This document shows, one piece after another, positions 23,955 through 32,225 of a stretch of DNA of 64,000 bases. The position numbers and the translations under genes were made by a program. Source of the DNA: an uncultured Coriobacteriaceae bacterium (GTDB lineage: Bacteria; Actinomycetota; Coriobacteriia; Coriobacteriales; Coriobacteriaceae); the NCBI GenBank assembly GCA_944320725.1, contig CALUIM010000016.1, positions 1-64,000 of the forward strand, in the 5' to 3' direction. The notes beneath the pieces are model-generated. The model was not told the origin of the DNA, made no database searches, and saw nothing but the letters and a program-made list of their open reading frames with translations. The stretch's first letter is position 1. Every line of letters begins with the position of its first letter.

Positions 23955-26141
23955 CTACAGGGACGTCCTCTTGCGGAGACCAGCAGCGACGAGCGCTATG
24001 CCGAAGATTCCAGCCAGCGCGCAGGCCAAAGGAGCCACATCGCCCGTGGCGGGGATGGTTTCTTCGTCCTCGGCAGGCTCTTTAGAACCGCAGACCGTGC
24101 AGACTCCGTCGATGAAATCATGGCCGGTAGCGGGGATCGTTTTGCCCTTCGCGATCACGTATCCGCAGACGGAGCAGACCGTGTCGCCCGTGTAGCCCTC
24201 CTCGGTGCAGGTGGCATTCTGCTTGCCCACAATCTCGGGCTCGTGCGTGGCATAGTCGAGCTCGTCGCCGCAGGCCTCGCATGCGTGCCAGTGGCCGCTT
24301 TCGTCGCTCGTCCACCCAGAGGCGGGCTTGTGCACGTGGTTCACGATGAGGGTTGCGGGGTCGCTCTCGATCGCCACCTGACCGGACGTCACGACACATC
24401 GGTACTGGTTGCCGTCCATGTCCATGGTGGTCGCCGGCGTGGTGTAGATGGCGCCAGTCGCACCGTCGATGTCGGTCCAAGACGCGCCGTCGTTGGCGCT
24501 AACCTGCCATTGATACGTCTTCGTGGTGCCCCCGTTCGCGGTAACGCTGAAGGACGCGGTTTCGCCCTCAATGACTTCAATGGCCTGCGGCTGATTGGCA
24601 ACGCTGAGACCCAGGGTGTTTTCAAGAGTCACCTCAACGGTGTAGGGCTCTAGCGTATCCAAATCAACCGTGGCAGTATCACCGAACTGCACCTTAGGAT
24701 CCTTGGCATATCCGACGTACAACGTGATCGTGCCGCCGTACGTTCCGTTTGGGACGTCATTCATATCCATAGGATCTGCATATGCGCATAGGGTGTAGGG
24801 CGCGCTCTGCCCGCCATCGAATACGGAAATCACGTGTATCTCATTGGATGACTGAAGGTAACAGGTGGACGAACCGTCATACGCGTCAACATACAACGGA
24901 ATGGAATAGGCCTGGTCCTCCTCATTCTGCAGCCTCGTGACAGCGCTAGATATGGCGTACACGATGATTCGTCCGTCCTCGCCCAAAACAGGGTCATCGG
25001 TCAGAGAGAGGGCGCCCTTCGCTGCGTAATAGCCACCCGAAGATTCTTGCAGCTCCAATTCGCCTGGGCACTCAAATGCGTACGCCGGAAGTGCCTTTAT
25101 CGTTCCGCTTCCGGGTATGCCGCTCGGCAGAGTTGCTCCCTCGCCGTTGTAGATGGTCCCGTTGTTGACGATGCTTCCGGCACCCGTCACGGTGCCCTCG
25201 TTGATGAGGGAGCTGCCCTCTGGGATCGTCAGCTTCGATCCCTGGCCAATCGTCAGGGTCTCGCCCTCGCCAATCGACAGGTCCTCCTGCGGGGTCACCG
25301 AGCCGTACACGGTACCGGCGTTGCCGTTGAAGTACATGCCGCCGGAAGCGCTGTTGTACTGGTGCTGGAGTGTGTGCCCCGACAGAACGGCGACCCTGTT
25401 CGCTCGGACGACGGCGTTATCGGCGAGCCTCAGGTAGAACTTTGCCGTGCCCGCGCCGCCCAATCGAGAGAAGAATATGCCGCGCGCGTCTCCCGTGGGG
25501 TACCACCCGTTCGCGGTGAGGCTGGCGCCCATCACCGTTAAAATGGCCTCGCCGCCCGGCCTTGCATAGAACATCACGGCGGTTGACTTGGGGCAGTTCG
25601 ACACGACGTTGGCGCCATCACTGATGGTCAGGTAGCTGCCGCCTCCCGTAGTCATCTTGGCACCGCTCATAAGGAAGATGCCGCCGTTGCCCCATACGGT
25701 CCCCTCGGCGATCAGCTTTCCGTCGCCAACGATGTTCAGCTCGGAATACCCGGTATCGCTGGTGACGTAGATCGGCACGCCGCTGCTGAGGTGGCTTTCG
25801 CCGGCAAGGCGAATGGTGAGCGACACGCCGGATTCGCCAAACGCGTAGATGGAGTGCGTCCCGGTTGCCAGGGAGGAACTCTTGCCGACCGTGGCGTTGT
25901 TCAGATACAGCGTGCCCTCGTCCGCATCGTAGCGAACGTTGTAGGCGGCGGTGTCCTGCGTAACGGTCAGCTCGCCGGTCGCGGGGTCCGTCGTCCAGTA
26001 GCCATCCTGCGTCGCGTCGACGGTGACGTTGCCCACTACCAGCTGTTCGGGAGCATGGTCCGCCGCCAGCGCCGTGGCGGGCAGCATCACCAGGCACAGC
26101 AGCGCCGCAGCGAGCACCGACCAGATCGTTCTTCTCGCCAT
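23955..26141 (-). CDS. Large secreted surface protein with sortase-type anchor
   Basis: This is a predicted wall-anchored protein of 728 residues. The ATG at 26141 has GGAGGT 6 bases before it and opens a signal peptide (RRTIWSVLAAALLCLVMLP, then ATALAADH). Residues ~30-350 are Gly/Ser/Thr-rich with beta-helix-like short repeats such as LTIGQGSKLTIPEGSSLINEG. An Ig-like domain follows (about 510-600, with YQWQVSANDG and YRCVV). Next come Cys-rich repeats with HWHACEACG, TVCSVCG and GVCTVCG, a type common in gut Gram-positive surface proteins. The end has IPATGD, a hydrophobic helix and RKRTSL, an LPxTG-like sorting signal with Ile for Leu. The ligand is unknown; the regulator gene just upstream may control it. 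Confidence 0.85.
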   Translation of the reverse strand: MARRTIWSVLAAALLCLVMLPATALAADHAPEQLVVGNVTVDATQDGYWTTDPATGELTVTQDTAAYNVRYDADEGTLYLNNATVGKSSSLATGTHSIYAFGESGVSLTIRLAGESHLSSGVPIYVTSDTGYSELNIVGDGKLIAEGTVWGNGGIFLMSGAKMTTGGGSYLTISDGANVVSNCPKSTAVMFYARPGGEAILTVMGASLTANGWYPTGDARGIFFSRLGGAGTAKFYLRLADNAVVRANRVAVLSGHTLQHQYNSASGGMYFNGNAGTVYGSVTPQEDLSIGEGETLTIGQGSKLTIPEGSSLINEGTVTGAGSIVNNGTIYNGEGATLPSGIPGSGTIKALPAYAFECPGELELQESSGGYYAAKGALSLTDDPVLGEDGRIIVYAISSAVTRLQNEEDQAYSIPLYVDAYDGSSTCYLQSSNEIHVISVFDGGQSAPYTLCAYADPMDMNDVPNGTYGGTITLYVGYAKDPKVQFGDTATVDLDTLEPYTVEVTLENTLGLSVANQPQAIEVIEGETASFSVTANGGTTKTYQWQVSANDGASWTDIDGATGAIYTTPATTMDMDGNQYRCVVTSGQVAIESDPATLIVNHVHKPASGWTSDESGHWHACEACGDELDYATHEPEIVGKQNATCTEEGYTGDTVCSVCGYVIAKGKTIPATGHDFIDGVCTVCGSKEPAEDEETIPATGDVAPLACALAGIFGIALVAAGLRKRTSL

Positions 26142-26309
26142 CTCGTACCTCCGTCCCATGGGCGCTCTGCCCACGTAGCGGGCCATGAAGCCATTGTTGA
26201 GGAGGAGGCACCGGCTTCCCCTACCCGACGGACGGGGCAATATGGGGAGGGTGAGGGTGTCTCACGCTGAAGTAGCCAGACAATCTTCTGTATGCGCCCG
26301 AAAGCCTGC

Positions 26310-27518
26310 CTACGCCAACATGAATTGCGCCAGATCCTTGCGGCTCGACACCCCGAGCTTGCGAAACGCGTTGGACAGGCACTCCTTCACGCGGTTCACC
26401 GAAAAGCCCATGTGCTCGGCAATCTCGGCGTTTGACCAATCGCGCGAGGCGAGCATGCAGACCGCGAACTCAGTGGTGGTGAGGTTATCCGCCACATCGT
26501 CGGCCGTCGATGGGTTGTGGACGCGCCGCCAGCCAGCGCTGAAGCGGTAGGTGATGTCGATCATGCGCTTGAAGTCGTCCGGCCATGCGGGCTTGATCGC
26601 GGCTTCGAGCATGCCGCCCAGAAGCCCGTGGTGCTCGCCGAAGGGCTGGATGAGGCCGTCCGGGCGCGCGATGTCCCAAGCGGCGAGGACGTGCCTGCGC
26701 GCCTCGTCGGTACGGCGGAGCGTCATGAGGCTCATGACGGCCGCCAGGTGCAGGTAGATGGCCGGAATAGGATAGAGCGTATCCGCCATAGCGAAAGCGC
26801 CCAGCACGATGCCGTAGCTCTGCTCGTAGGCGCCCTCGAGGTAGAGGCGGTGCGCCTTAACGTAACAGGCGAAGAGCCTAAGGCCGGACGGCAGGAGGGG
26901 AAGCAGGTCGAGCGCGGGTTGTGCGGGCTTAGGTGCAGGCAGGTGCAACAAGGCGCTCGCGGCGTTACCGATGAAGGCCGCCATGGCCGCTACCTCGGGA
27001 GGCGTATCCCCTCCCAGCTCGGAATTCATGCTGCCGAGCGCGCCATCGAGCGCGAAGCGGGCGTCGTTGATGCGACCGAGGGTGAGGTTGGAGAACGCGC
27101 AGATGAGGCAGGCGGAGAGGCGCGCCTCGGCGTCGTCGCTCTTGAGGAGCGGGGCGGCAAGGTCGCGCGCACGCTCAGCGTCGCCGGAAAAGTAGGCGAG
27201 CTCTGCCTGCGCGACGGACGCACGCGTGCCCCTCGCAAGGGAGGCAACAAATGCCTTCGTAGTTCCCGGGGAATAAGCCGTACCTATAAGCGGCATGAGG
27301 TTCTGAAAAGAGGACGTGGGACGCGGGCTTGGCGCCTGCGGCGTGGAAGCACGCTCTCCCCTGCGCGGGTCGTCGGGCTTGACCGTGCCCTCGGGAATGC
27401 GCCACGAGCCGCCAAACTTCTCAGCACCCACTATGCGCCCCTGCTTGCAGTAGCGCTGGACGAGGCGCGTCGTCACGCCCCAGCGGCTGGCCGCTTCCTC
27501 TGCCGAGATGTAGCGCAT
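26310..27518 (-). CDS. Dual-HTH regulator: MerR/excisionase-like N-terminus, LuxR-type C-terminus
   Basis: This 402-residue regulator starts at the ATG at 27518, which has AAGGGG 7 bases upstream; longer frames run into tRNA-like sequence. Residues 1-50 form a MerR/excisionase-like HTH: YISAEEAASRWGVTTRLVQR and GGSWRIPEGT. The middle (about 80-320) is Ala/Leu-rich helical repeats resembling TPRs, as in LuxR regulators with a sensory repeat domain. The C-terminal ~60 residues are a LuxR HTH: LTTTEFAVCMLASRDWSNAE, then FSVNRVKECLSNAFRKLGV. There is no receiver domain. Its stop is 168 bases upstream of the surface-protein start, so control of that gene is a reasonable guess, not shown. Confidence 0.85.
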   Translation of the reverse strand: MRYISAEEAASRWGVTTRLVQRYCKQGRIVGAEKFGGSWRIPEGTVKPDDPRRGERASTPQAPSPRPTSSFQNLMPLIGTAYSPGTTKAFVASLARGTRASVAQAELAYFSGDAERARDLAAPLLKSDDAEARLSACLICAFSNLTLGRINDARFALDGALGSMNSELGGDTPPEVAAMAAFIGNAASALLHLPAPKPAQPALDLLPLLPSGLRLFACYVKAHRLYLEGAYEQSYGIVLGAFAMADTLYPIPAIYLHLAAVMSLMTLRRTDEARRHVLAAWDIARPDGLIQPFGEHHGLLGGMLEAAIKPAWPDDFKRMIDITYRFSAGWRRVHNPSTADDVADNLTTTEFAVCMLASRDWSNAEIAEHMGFSVNRVKECLSNAFRKLGVSSRKDLAQFMLA

Positions 27519-27593
27519 GCGGTCCCCTTCCATGCTGTTAGGTACCCCGTGTTTGGAAGCAGCATAGCAGAACGAACGGTTCGGCAGAACGAA

Positions 27594-27624
27594 CAGAAAA
27601 AGGCCAGACTCGACGCCTGGCCTT
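27594..27624 (-). terminator. Rho-independent terminator after the CAU tRNA
   Basis: An 8-bp perfect stem, AAGGCCAG at 27600-27607 with CTGGCCTT at 27617-27624, is followed on the minus strand by TTTCTG. It lies 9 bases past the tRNA 3' end. Confidence 0.85.
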
Positions 27625-27632
27625 GAAATACT

Positions 27633-27708
27633 TGGTGGGCCCTGGGGGATTCGAACCCTCAACCCAGGGATTATGAGTCCCCTGCGCTAACCGTTGCGCC
27701 AAGAGCCC
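27633..27708 (-). tRNA. tRNA with CAU anticodon (Met elongator or Ile2)
   Basis: The minus strand forms a cloverleaf of 76 bases including an encoded CCA. The acceptor pairs GGGCTCT with AGGGCCC (one G-T). The anticodon loop CTCATAA carries anticodon CAU. This loop occurs both in elongator tRNA-Met and in lysidine-modified tRNA-Ile2; the identity elements do not settle which. It is not an initiator type, since the acceptor starts with a G-C pair and the anticodon stem lacks three G-C pairs in the initiator order. Confidence 0.9.
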
Positions 27709-27714
27709 GTATAG

Positions 27715-27742
27715 CAAAACGCCCTCCGATTCCTCGGAGGGC
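27715..27742 (-). terminator. Terminator-like hairpin between tRNA-Ala and the CAU tRNA
   Basis: GCCCTCCGA (27721-27729) and TCGGAGGGC (27734-27742) pair in a perfect 9-bp stem with a TTCC/GGAA loop. On the minus strand GTTTTGC follows. It stands between two same-strand tRNA genes only 49 bases apart. Confidence 0.8.
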
Positions 27743-27757
27743 GGCGGTTCACTTGGG

Positions 27758-27830
27758 TGGAGACGAGGGGGATCGAACCCCTGACCTCTTGACTGCCAGT
27801 CAAGCGCTCTCCCAGCTGAGCTACGCCCCC
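27758..27830 (-). tRNA. tRNA-Ala (GGC anticodon)
   Basis: A 73-base cloverleaf is seen on the minus strand. The acceptor GGGGGCG pairs with CGTCTCC through two G-T pairs. The anticodon stem CTTGA/TCAAG holds loop CTGGCAG, anticodon GGC. The T arm is AGGGG-TTCGATC-CCCCT. The CCA is not encoded. Confidence 0.94.
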
Positions 27831-27846
27831 AAGCGGTGCGGGAAAT

Positions 27847-27875
27847 AATATACGGTAACGAGACGAGCATTGCAA
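27847..27875 (-). promoter_or_regulatory. Promoter of tRNA-Ala
   Basis: TTGCAA (27870-27875) and TATATT (27847-27852) on the minus strand are separated by exactly 17 bases. The tRNA 5' end is 16 bases past the -10. The -35 form TTGCAA also occurs at rplS and rpsP. Confidence 0.75.
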
Positions 27876-27950
27876 GCAAAAAGTCGAACTTTTTTTGACG
27901 ACATTTCGCGCTGCATGACGCTCGCCTCAACACCGCAGGTAGTAACGTCC

Positions 27951-29675
27951 CTACCGACGGCCGGCTTCCACCAACTCCGAAAGATGTGCCACAACATCAG
28001 AGAGCGCCACATCCGTACGCTCGCCCGTAGCACGATCCTTAACCTCAACGGTGCCAGCCCTGATGCCGCGCTTACCCACAACGACCTGATACGGGAAACC
28101 CATGAGGTCGTTGTCGGCAAACTTCACGCCAGGACGCTCAGCGCGATCGTCAAAGACCACCTCGATGCCCGCCTCAGCAAGCTGGGCGGCAATCTCGGCC
28201 GCAGCATCGAACGCCTCGCCCTTCTTATCGAGGGCGATGACCGACACCTCATAGGGAGCCACCGAGACAGGCCAGATGATACCGTGCTCGTCGTGGTGCT
28301 GCTCCACCACGGCAGCCAGCGTGCGCGAGATGCCGATACCATAGCAGCCCATGTAGAACGGCTGCTCGCGGCCATTCTCATCGGCAAAGGTGGCACCCAT
28401 CTTCGCAGCGTACTTATCCGGGCCGATCTGGAAGACCTGACCGCACTCGATACCACGGCCGCCCTTGAGGGGCTTGCCGCAATGCGGGCACGGATCGCCG
28501 GGTTTCACCGTAACGAGATCTTCCCAAGCGTCCACCGTGAAATCGCGACCAGGCTGGGCACCGGTGAAGTGATAATCCACCTCGTTGGCACCGCAGGTCC
28601 ACGACGTAGAGGCCTTGAGCGACTCATCGCATACCAAGCGAATGCCCTGAGGCAGGTTCACGGGGCCGATGAAGCCCTTGTGCAAGTCATACTCCTCGAG
28701 CTCCTCATCGGTCATGAGGTGGTACTCGCCAAAGAGCTTGGCGGCCTTGATGTCATTGAGCTCATGATCGCCGGGAACGATGGCCACGACGGGATTGCCC
28801 TCGCCGTCGATCAAGGCGAGCGATTTGCGCGTACCGTTCTCGGGGAAGCCGAAGAACGCGGCAACGGCCTCGATCGTGCCGAGACCGGGAGTCTCAACCT
28901 TCTGAAGCGTGCCGTCACCCGGGCCCTCGGAGACCGCAACCGTGGTCGAAGCGGCCTCATCGTCTGCCGCGAAGCCGCAGTCGCACCACACGAGCGACGC
29001 CTCACCGGCATCGGCAAGCGCCATGTACTCAACCGAGGCGTCGCCACCAATCTCGCCGGAGTCTGCCGCCACCGGCAGGGCCTTCAGGCCGCAGCGCTCG
29101 CAGTAACGCGCGTAGGCACCCTTCATGTCCTCGTAGACCTCGCTCAGGCTCTCCTGCGTAGCCGAGAAGCTGTAGGCGTCCTTCATGATGAACTCACGGC
29201 TGCGCATGAGGCCGAAGCGTGGACGCAGCTCGTCACGGAACTTATCCTGGATGTGGTAGAGCGTCACAGGCAGCTGCTTGTACGAGCGCAGCTCGTTGCG
29301 CACCAAATCGGTGAAGGTCTCCTCATGGGTGGGGCCAAGGCAGAAGGTGCGGCCGTGGCGGTCCTCCAAGCGCATGAGCTCGGGACCATAGGCGCCAATG
29401 CGACCCGACTCCTCCCAGAGCGCGGCATCCGTAAGGATGGGCGCAAGCATCTCCTGGGCGCCAACGGCGTCCATCTCCTCACGGCAGATCTGCTCGATCT
29501 TCTGGATGGAGCGCCACGCGAGCGGCAGGTAGCTATAGAGACCCGCTGCCTGCTTGCGGATCATACCGGCGCGCAGCAGCAAGCGGTGGCTTGCAAGCTC
29601 CGCCTCGGCCGGATCCTCCTTCAAGGTGGGCGCATACAGGCGGCTCATCTTCATCACGGGTAGCGATTTAGACAC
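27951..29675 (-). CDS. proS: Prolyl-tRNA synthetase (bacterial type with editing insertion)
   Basis: This class II synthetase charges tRNA-Pro. Its 574 residues have motif 1 near the N-terminus (RLYAPTLKEDPAEAELAS), motif 2 in GPTHEETFTDLVRNELRS and FRDELRPRFGLMRSREFIMK, and motif 3 in GCYGIGISRTLAAVVEQHHD. The ~180-residue YbaK-like editing insertion lies between motifs 2 and 3 and contains CDCG and GPVNLPQG. The anticodon-binding domain is at the end. Translation starts at GTG 29675 with GGGGAGG upstream. It is the last gene of the isoprenoid/translation cluster. Confidence 0.96.
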   Translation of the reverse strand: MSKSLPVMKMSRLYAPTLKEDPAEAELASHRLLLRAGMIRKQAAGLYSYLPLAWRSIQKIEQICREEMDAVGAQEMLAPILTDAALWEESGRIGAYGPELMRLEDRHGRTFCLGPTHEETFTDLVRNELRSYKQLPVTLYHIQDKFRDELRPRFGLMRSREFIMKDAYSFSATQESLSEVYEDMKGAYARYCERCGLKALPVAADSGEIGGDASVEYMALADAGEASLVWCDCGFAADDEAASTTVAVSEGPGDGTLQKVETPGLGTIEAVAAFFGFPENGTRKSLALIDGEGNPVVAIVPGDHELNDIKAAKLFGEYHLMTDEELEEYDLHKGFIGPVNLPQGIRLVCDESLKASTSWTCGANEVDYHFTGAQPGRDFTVDAWEDLVTVKPGDPCPHCGKPLKGGRGIECGQVFQIGPDKYAAKMGATFADENGREQPFYMGCYGIGISRTLAAVVEQHHDEHGIIWPVSVAPYEVSVIALDKKGEAFDAAAEIAAQLAEAGIEVVFDDRAERPGVKFADNDLMGFPYQVVVGKRGIRAGTVEVKDRATGERTDVALSDVVAHLSELVEAGRR

Positions 29676-29759
29676 GGAATTCCTCCCCTATTAGGTGCTG
29701 CGTGATACGGCAGCATGATACAACAGCATGAGGTCTGCGCGCGTTGCGCAGCCGAGGCG

Positions 29760-30821
29760 TTACAGCGCCTCAATCTCGGCCATGAGGGCATCGACAATCT
29801 CGCCCTCGGCAATCTTGCGCACCGGCACGCCATGTTTAAACAAGAGCGCCGAGCCCTTGCCGCAGGCCACGCCCACATCGGCGTCGGCCGCCTCACCGGG
29901 CCCGTTGACCACACACCCCATCACCGCCACGGAGATAGGCTTCGCGACGTTGCGCAGCCGACGCTCGACCTCTTCGGCGATGGGAATAAGATCGACCTGC
30001 GTGCGCCCGCATGTGGGGCAGCTCACCAGCTCGGGCCCGCGCCGCCGAATACCCAGGCACTCCAGAATGCCCCACGCCACCGGCGGCTCCTCCACCGGAT
30101 CAGCCGTAAGCGAGACGCGCAGCGTGTCGCCGATGCCATCTGCAAGCAGCGCTCCCAGCCCAACAGCGCTTTTAATGGTTCCCTGCTGTACGGTGCCCGC
30201 CTCGGTTACACCCAGATGCAGCGGCACCTGCGGCAGCTCGGCAGAAAGCGCGCGATAGGTCTCGATCGTGGTGGGAACGCTATGCGCCTTGGCAGAAAGC
30301 ACGATGTTGGTAAAGCCGCGCGCCTCGAAATGCTCGACAAACTTAAGCGAGGAAGCCACGAGCTTCTCGGGCAACGTGAGCTCGTCGCGGGCGGCGATCT
30401 CGTCTTCCAGCGAGCCGGCGTTCACGCCGATGCGGATGGCCGCACCGGCCTCCCCCGCTGCGTCGATCACGGCGTCGACCTTGTCCCACGAACCGATGTT
30501 GCCCGGGTTGATCCGCAGCTTGGCAGCACCAAGCGAGACAGCGTTGATGGCGAGCCGGTAATCGAAGTGGATATCGGCCACAATGGGCACAGGCGACGCG
30601 GCGCACACCTGCTTGAAACTCTCCTCGGCAGCCTTGTTGGGCAGCGTGACGCGCACGATATCGCACCCCGCCTCGGCAAGTGCGCGAACCTGAGCCAGCG
30701 TGGCCTCGGCATCCGAGGTAGGCGTGCACGTCATCGACTGCACGACAACCGGAGCCCCACCGCCAATGGTAACGTCGCCCACGTGTATAGGGCGCGTACG
30801 CTCACGTGGAAGCTGTGCCAT
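29760..30821 (-). CDS. ispG: 4-hydroxy-3-methylbut-2-en-1-yl diphosphate synthase
   Basis: This [4Fe-4S] enzyme is the penultimate step of the MEP pathway. The N-terminal TIM-barrel half shows VTIGGGAPVVVQSMTCTPT, VADIHFDYRLA and INPGNIG. The C-terminal half has the cluster ligands in SCPTCGR and VMGCVVNGPGEA. The length of 353 residues fits the short bacterial type. It lies between rseP (25 bases upstream) and proS. Confidence 0.96.
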   Translation of the reverse strand: MAQLPRERTRPIHVGDVTIGGGAPVVVQSMTCTPTSDAEATLAQVRALAEAGCDIVRVTLPNKAAEESFKQVCAASPVPIVADIHFDYRLAINAVSLGAAKLRINPGNIGSWDKVDAVIDAAGEAGAAIRIGVNAGSLEDEIAARDELTLPEKLVASSLKFVEHFEARGFTNIVLSAKAHSVPTTIETYRALSAELPQVPLHLGVTEAGTVQQGTIKSAVGLGALLADGIGDTLRVSLTADPVEEPPVAWGILECLGIRRRGPELVSCPTCGRTQVDLIPIAEEVERRLRNVAKPISVAVMGCVVNGPGEAADADVGVACGKGSALLFKHGVPVRKIAEGEIVDALMAEIEAL

Positions 30822-30845
30822 CTTGAACCTTCCTTCCCGTACCGC

Positions 30846-32210
30846 CTAGAGGAGAAACCGTAGCACATCGGCGCGCAGCATATACACGAACAGCAGACCG
30901 AAGAGCGCAATACCCGCATAGGAGAGTGCGTTTTGCACCTTTAAGGGCACGGTGCGACGTGTGACGGCCTGGATGATCTCGATAAGGAGCTTGCCGCCAT
31001 CGAGCGGCGGAATGGGCAACAGGTTCATGAAACCGAGCGAGAACGAGATGAGCGCGGCAAACGTGAGGTACGTGTCGGCCCCTTCCTCTGCCGCCTGTGC
31101 CGACATGACGGAGATGCCCACGATCGAGGTGGAGCTGTCCAAGACCTCCATGGTTTGCGAGGGGTTGATGAGGTCGAGCACCGATTGCGCTGTCATGGCG
31201 ACATACGACCACGAGAGCTGCGCGGAATCGATGGGATTGAGATGCACGGTCTGCGTGGGCACGGTGATACCGAGCATGTCATCCTGGCCCAGCTCGACCT
31301 CGCACGTGCCGGTTGCGCCATCGCGCTCGTACTCGATCGTGATGGCCTCGTCGCGCGGTGCCTCGGAGATGGCGGCAACAAGCGTCTCCCACGAGGTGGT
31401 CTCGACACCGCCCACCGCAAGGATATCGTCGCCCGCCTGCAGCCCCGCCTCGGCGGCAATCGAGCCCGCTTCAACCGTGCCGATCTGGCTCTCGTTGACC
31501 GAGACAGTGATGCCCACGATGGAATAGATGCTCATAAGCAGCAAAAAGCCAGAGATGATGTTGACCGCAATGCCCGCAACGAGCATGAACGCGCGCGCCC
31601 AGAAGCCCTTGCCCAGATACGTGTGAGCGCGCTCCGCCTCGAAAAACGCCTCATCGGAAAGCTCCGTGGTCCATGGTGCACCCTCGGCGGTGGCATGCGC
31701 GCGATCGAACGCACGGCCGTCATAGATAGTGTTGCCCGCCGCATCGCGCGGCATGGCGGCATAGGTGGTGGGATAATACGCGCCGTTGGGCATCTCCCCC
31801 TTCTCGGGGTTATACACCGGCGCCACCGAACCCCAGCCAAGCAGCTGCACGCACGCTTCCATCGCATCGTCTTCACTTATGGAAAGCGCCTGTGCGATAT
31901 CTTCGACGCTCGCTTTGCCCTGGCGATGGATATAGGCGAGCACGCGCGGCGCATGCGGGTTCTTAGTGGGCTCCATGCCACAGATCATCGCATAGCCACC
32001 CAAGAGCAACGGCGTCACACCGAACTTCGTGCCGATGCGCTTCGAGACGTGATGGATGTTCCAACGAAACGGCAAGCCGAGGAAGAACTCGGTCACACGT
32101 ACGCCCACGGCACGCGCGGCGAGAAAGTGCCCGCCCTCGTGAATGAACACGAGCACGGAGAGCATGAGCAAGCCCCAGAATATGGGGGCGATGACATCAA
32201 GTGGGTTCAT
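30846..32210 (-). CDS. rseP: RseP-like M50 site-2 protease with large insertion
   Basis: This membrane zinc protease releases membrane-anchored regulators by intramembrane cleavage. HEGGH at residues 24-28 lies on the first membrane helix, a PDZ-like domain is at about 230-310 (EAGLQAGDDILAVGG), and LLPIPPLDGG near residue 400 gives the third zinc ligand. Between GGYAMICGM (about residue 76) and the second membrane helix at about 200 there is a 120-residue insertion not seen in E. coli RseP. Its first part, KASVEDIAQALSISEDDAME, looks like a winged-helix DNA-binding fold. The 454 residues are therefore long for the family. It is placed in the usual dxr-rseP-ispG order. Confidence 0.9.
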   Translation of the reverse strand: MNPLDVIAPIFWGLLMLSVLVFIHEGGHFLAARAVGVRVTEFFLGLPFRWNIHHVSKRIGTKFGVTPLLLGGYAMICGMEPTKNPHAPRVLAYIHRQGKASVEDIAQALSISEDDAMEACVQLLGWGSVAPVYNPEKGEMPNGAYYPTTYAAMPRDAAGNTIYDGRAFDRAHATAEGAPWTTELSDEAFFEAERAHTYLGKGFWARAFMLVAGIAVNIISGFLLLMSIYSIVGITVSVNESQIGTVEAGSIAAEAGLQAGDDILAVGGVETTSWETLVAAISEAPRDEAITIEYERDGATGTCEVELGQDDMLGITVPTQTVHLNPIDSAQLSWSYVAMTAQSVLDLINPSQTMEVLDSSTSIVGISVMSAQAAEEGADTYLTFAALISFSLGFMNLLPIPPLDGGKLLIEIIQAVTRRTVPLKVQNALSYAGIALFGLLFVYMLRADVLRFLL

Positions 32211-32225
32211 GAATACACCAATCGG

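Noticed and set aside
27878-27894. AAAAAGT-CGA-ACTTTTT palindrome after proS as terminator
   Set aside because: The stem is almost all A-T pairs with a 3-base loop and is too weak to call.
27870-29663. 597-codon open frame on the plus strand
   Set aside because: It is antisense to proS, without start signals or recognisable motifs.
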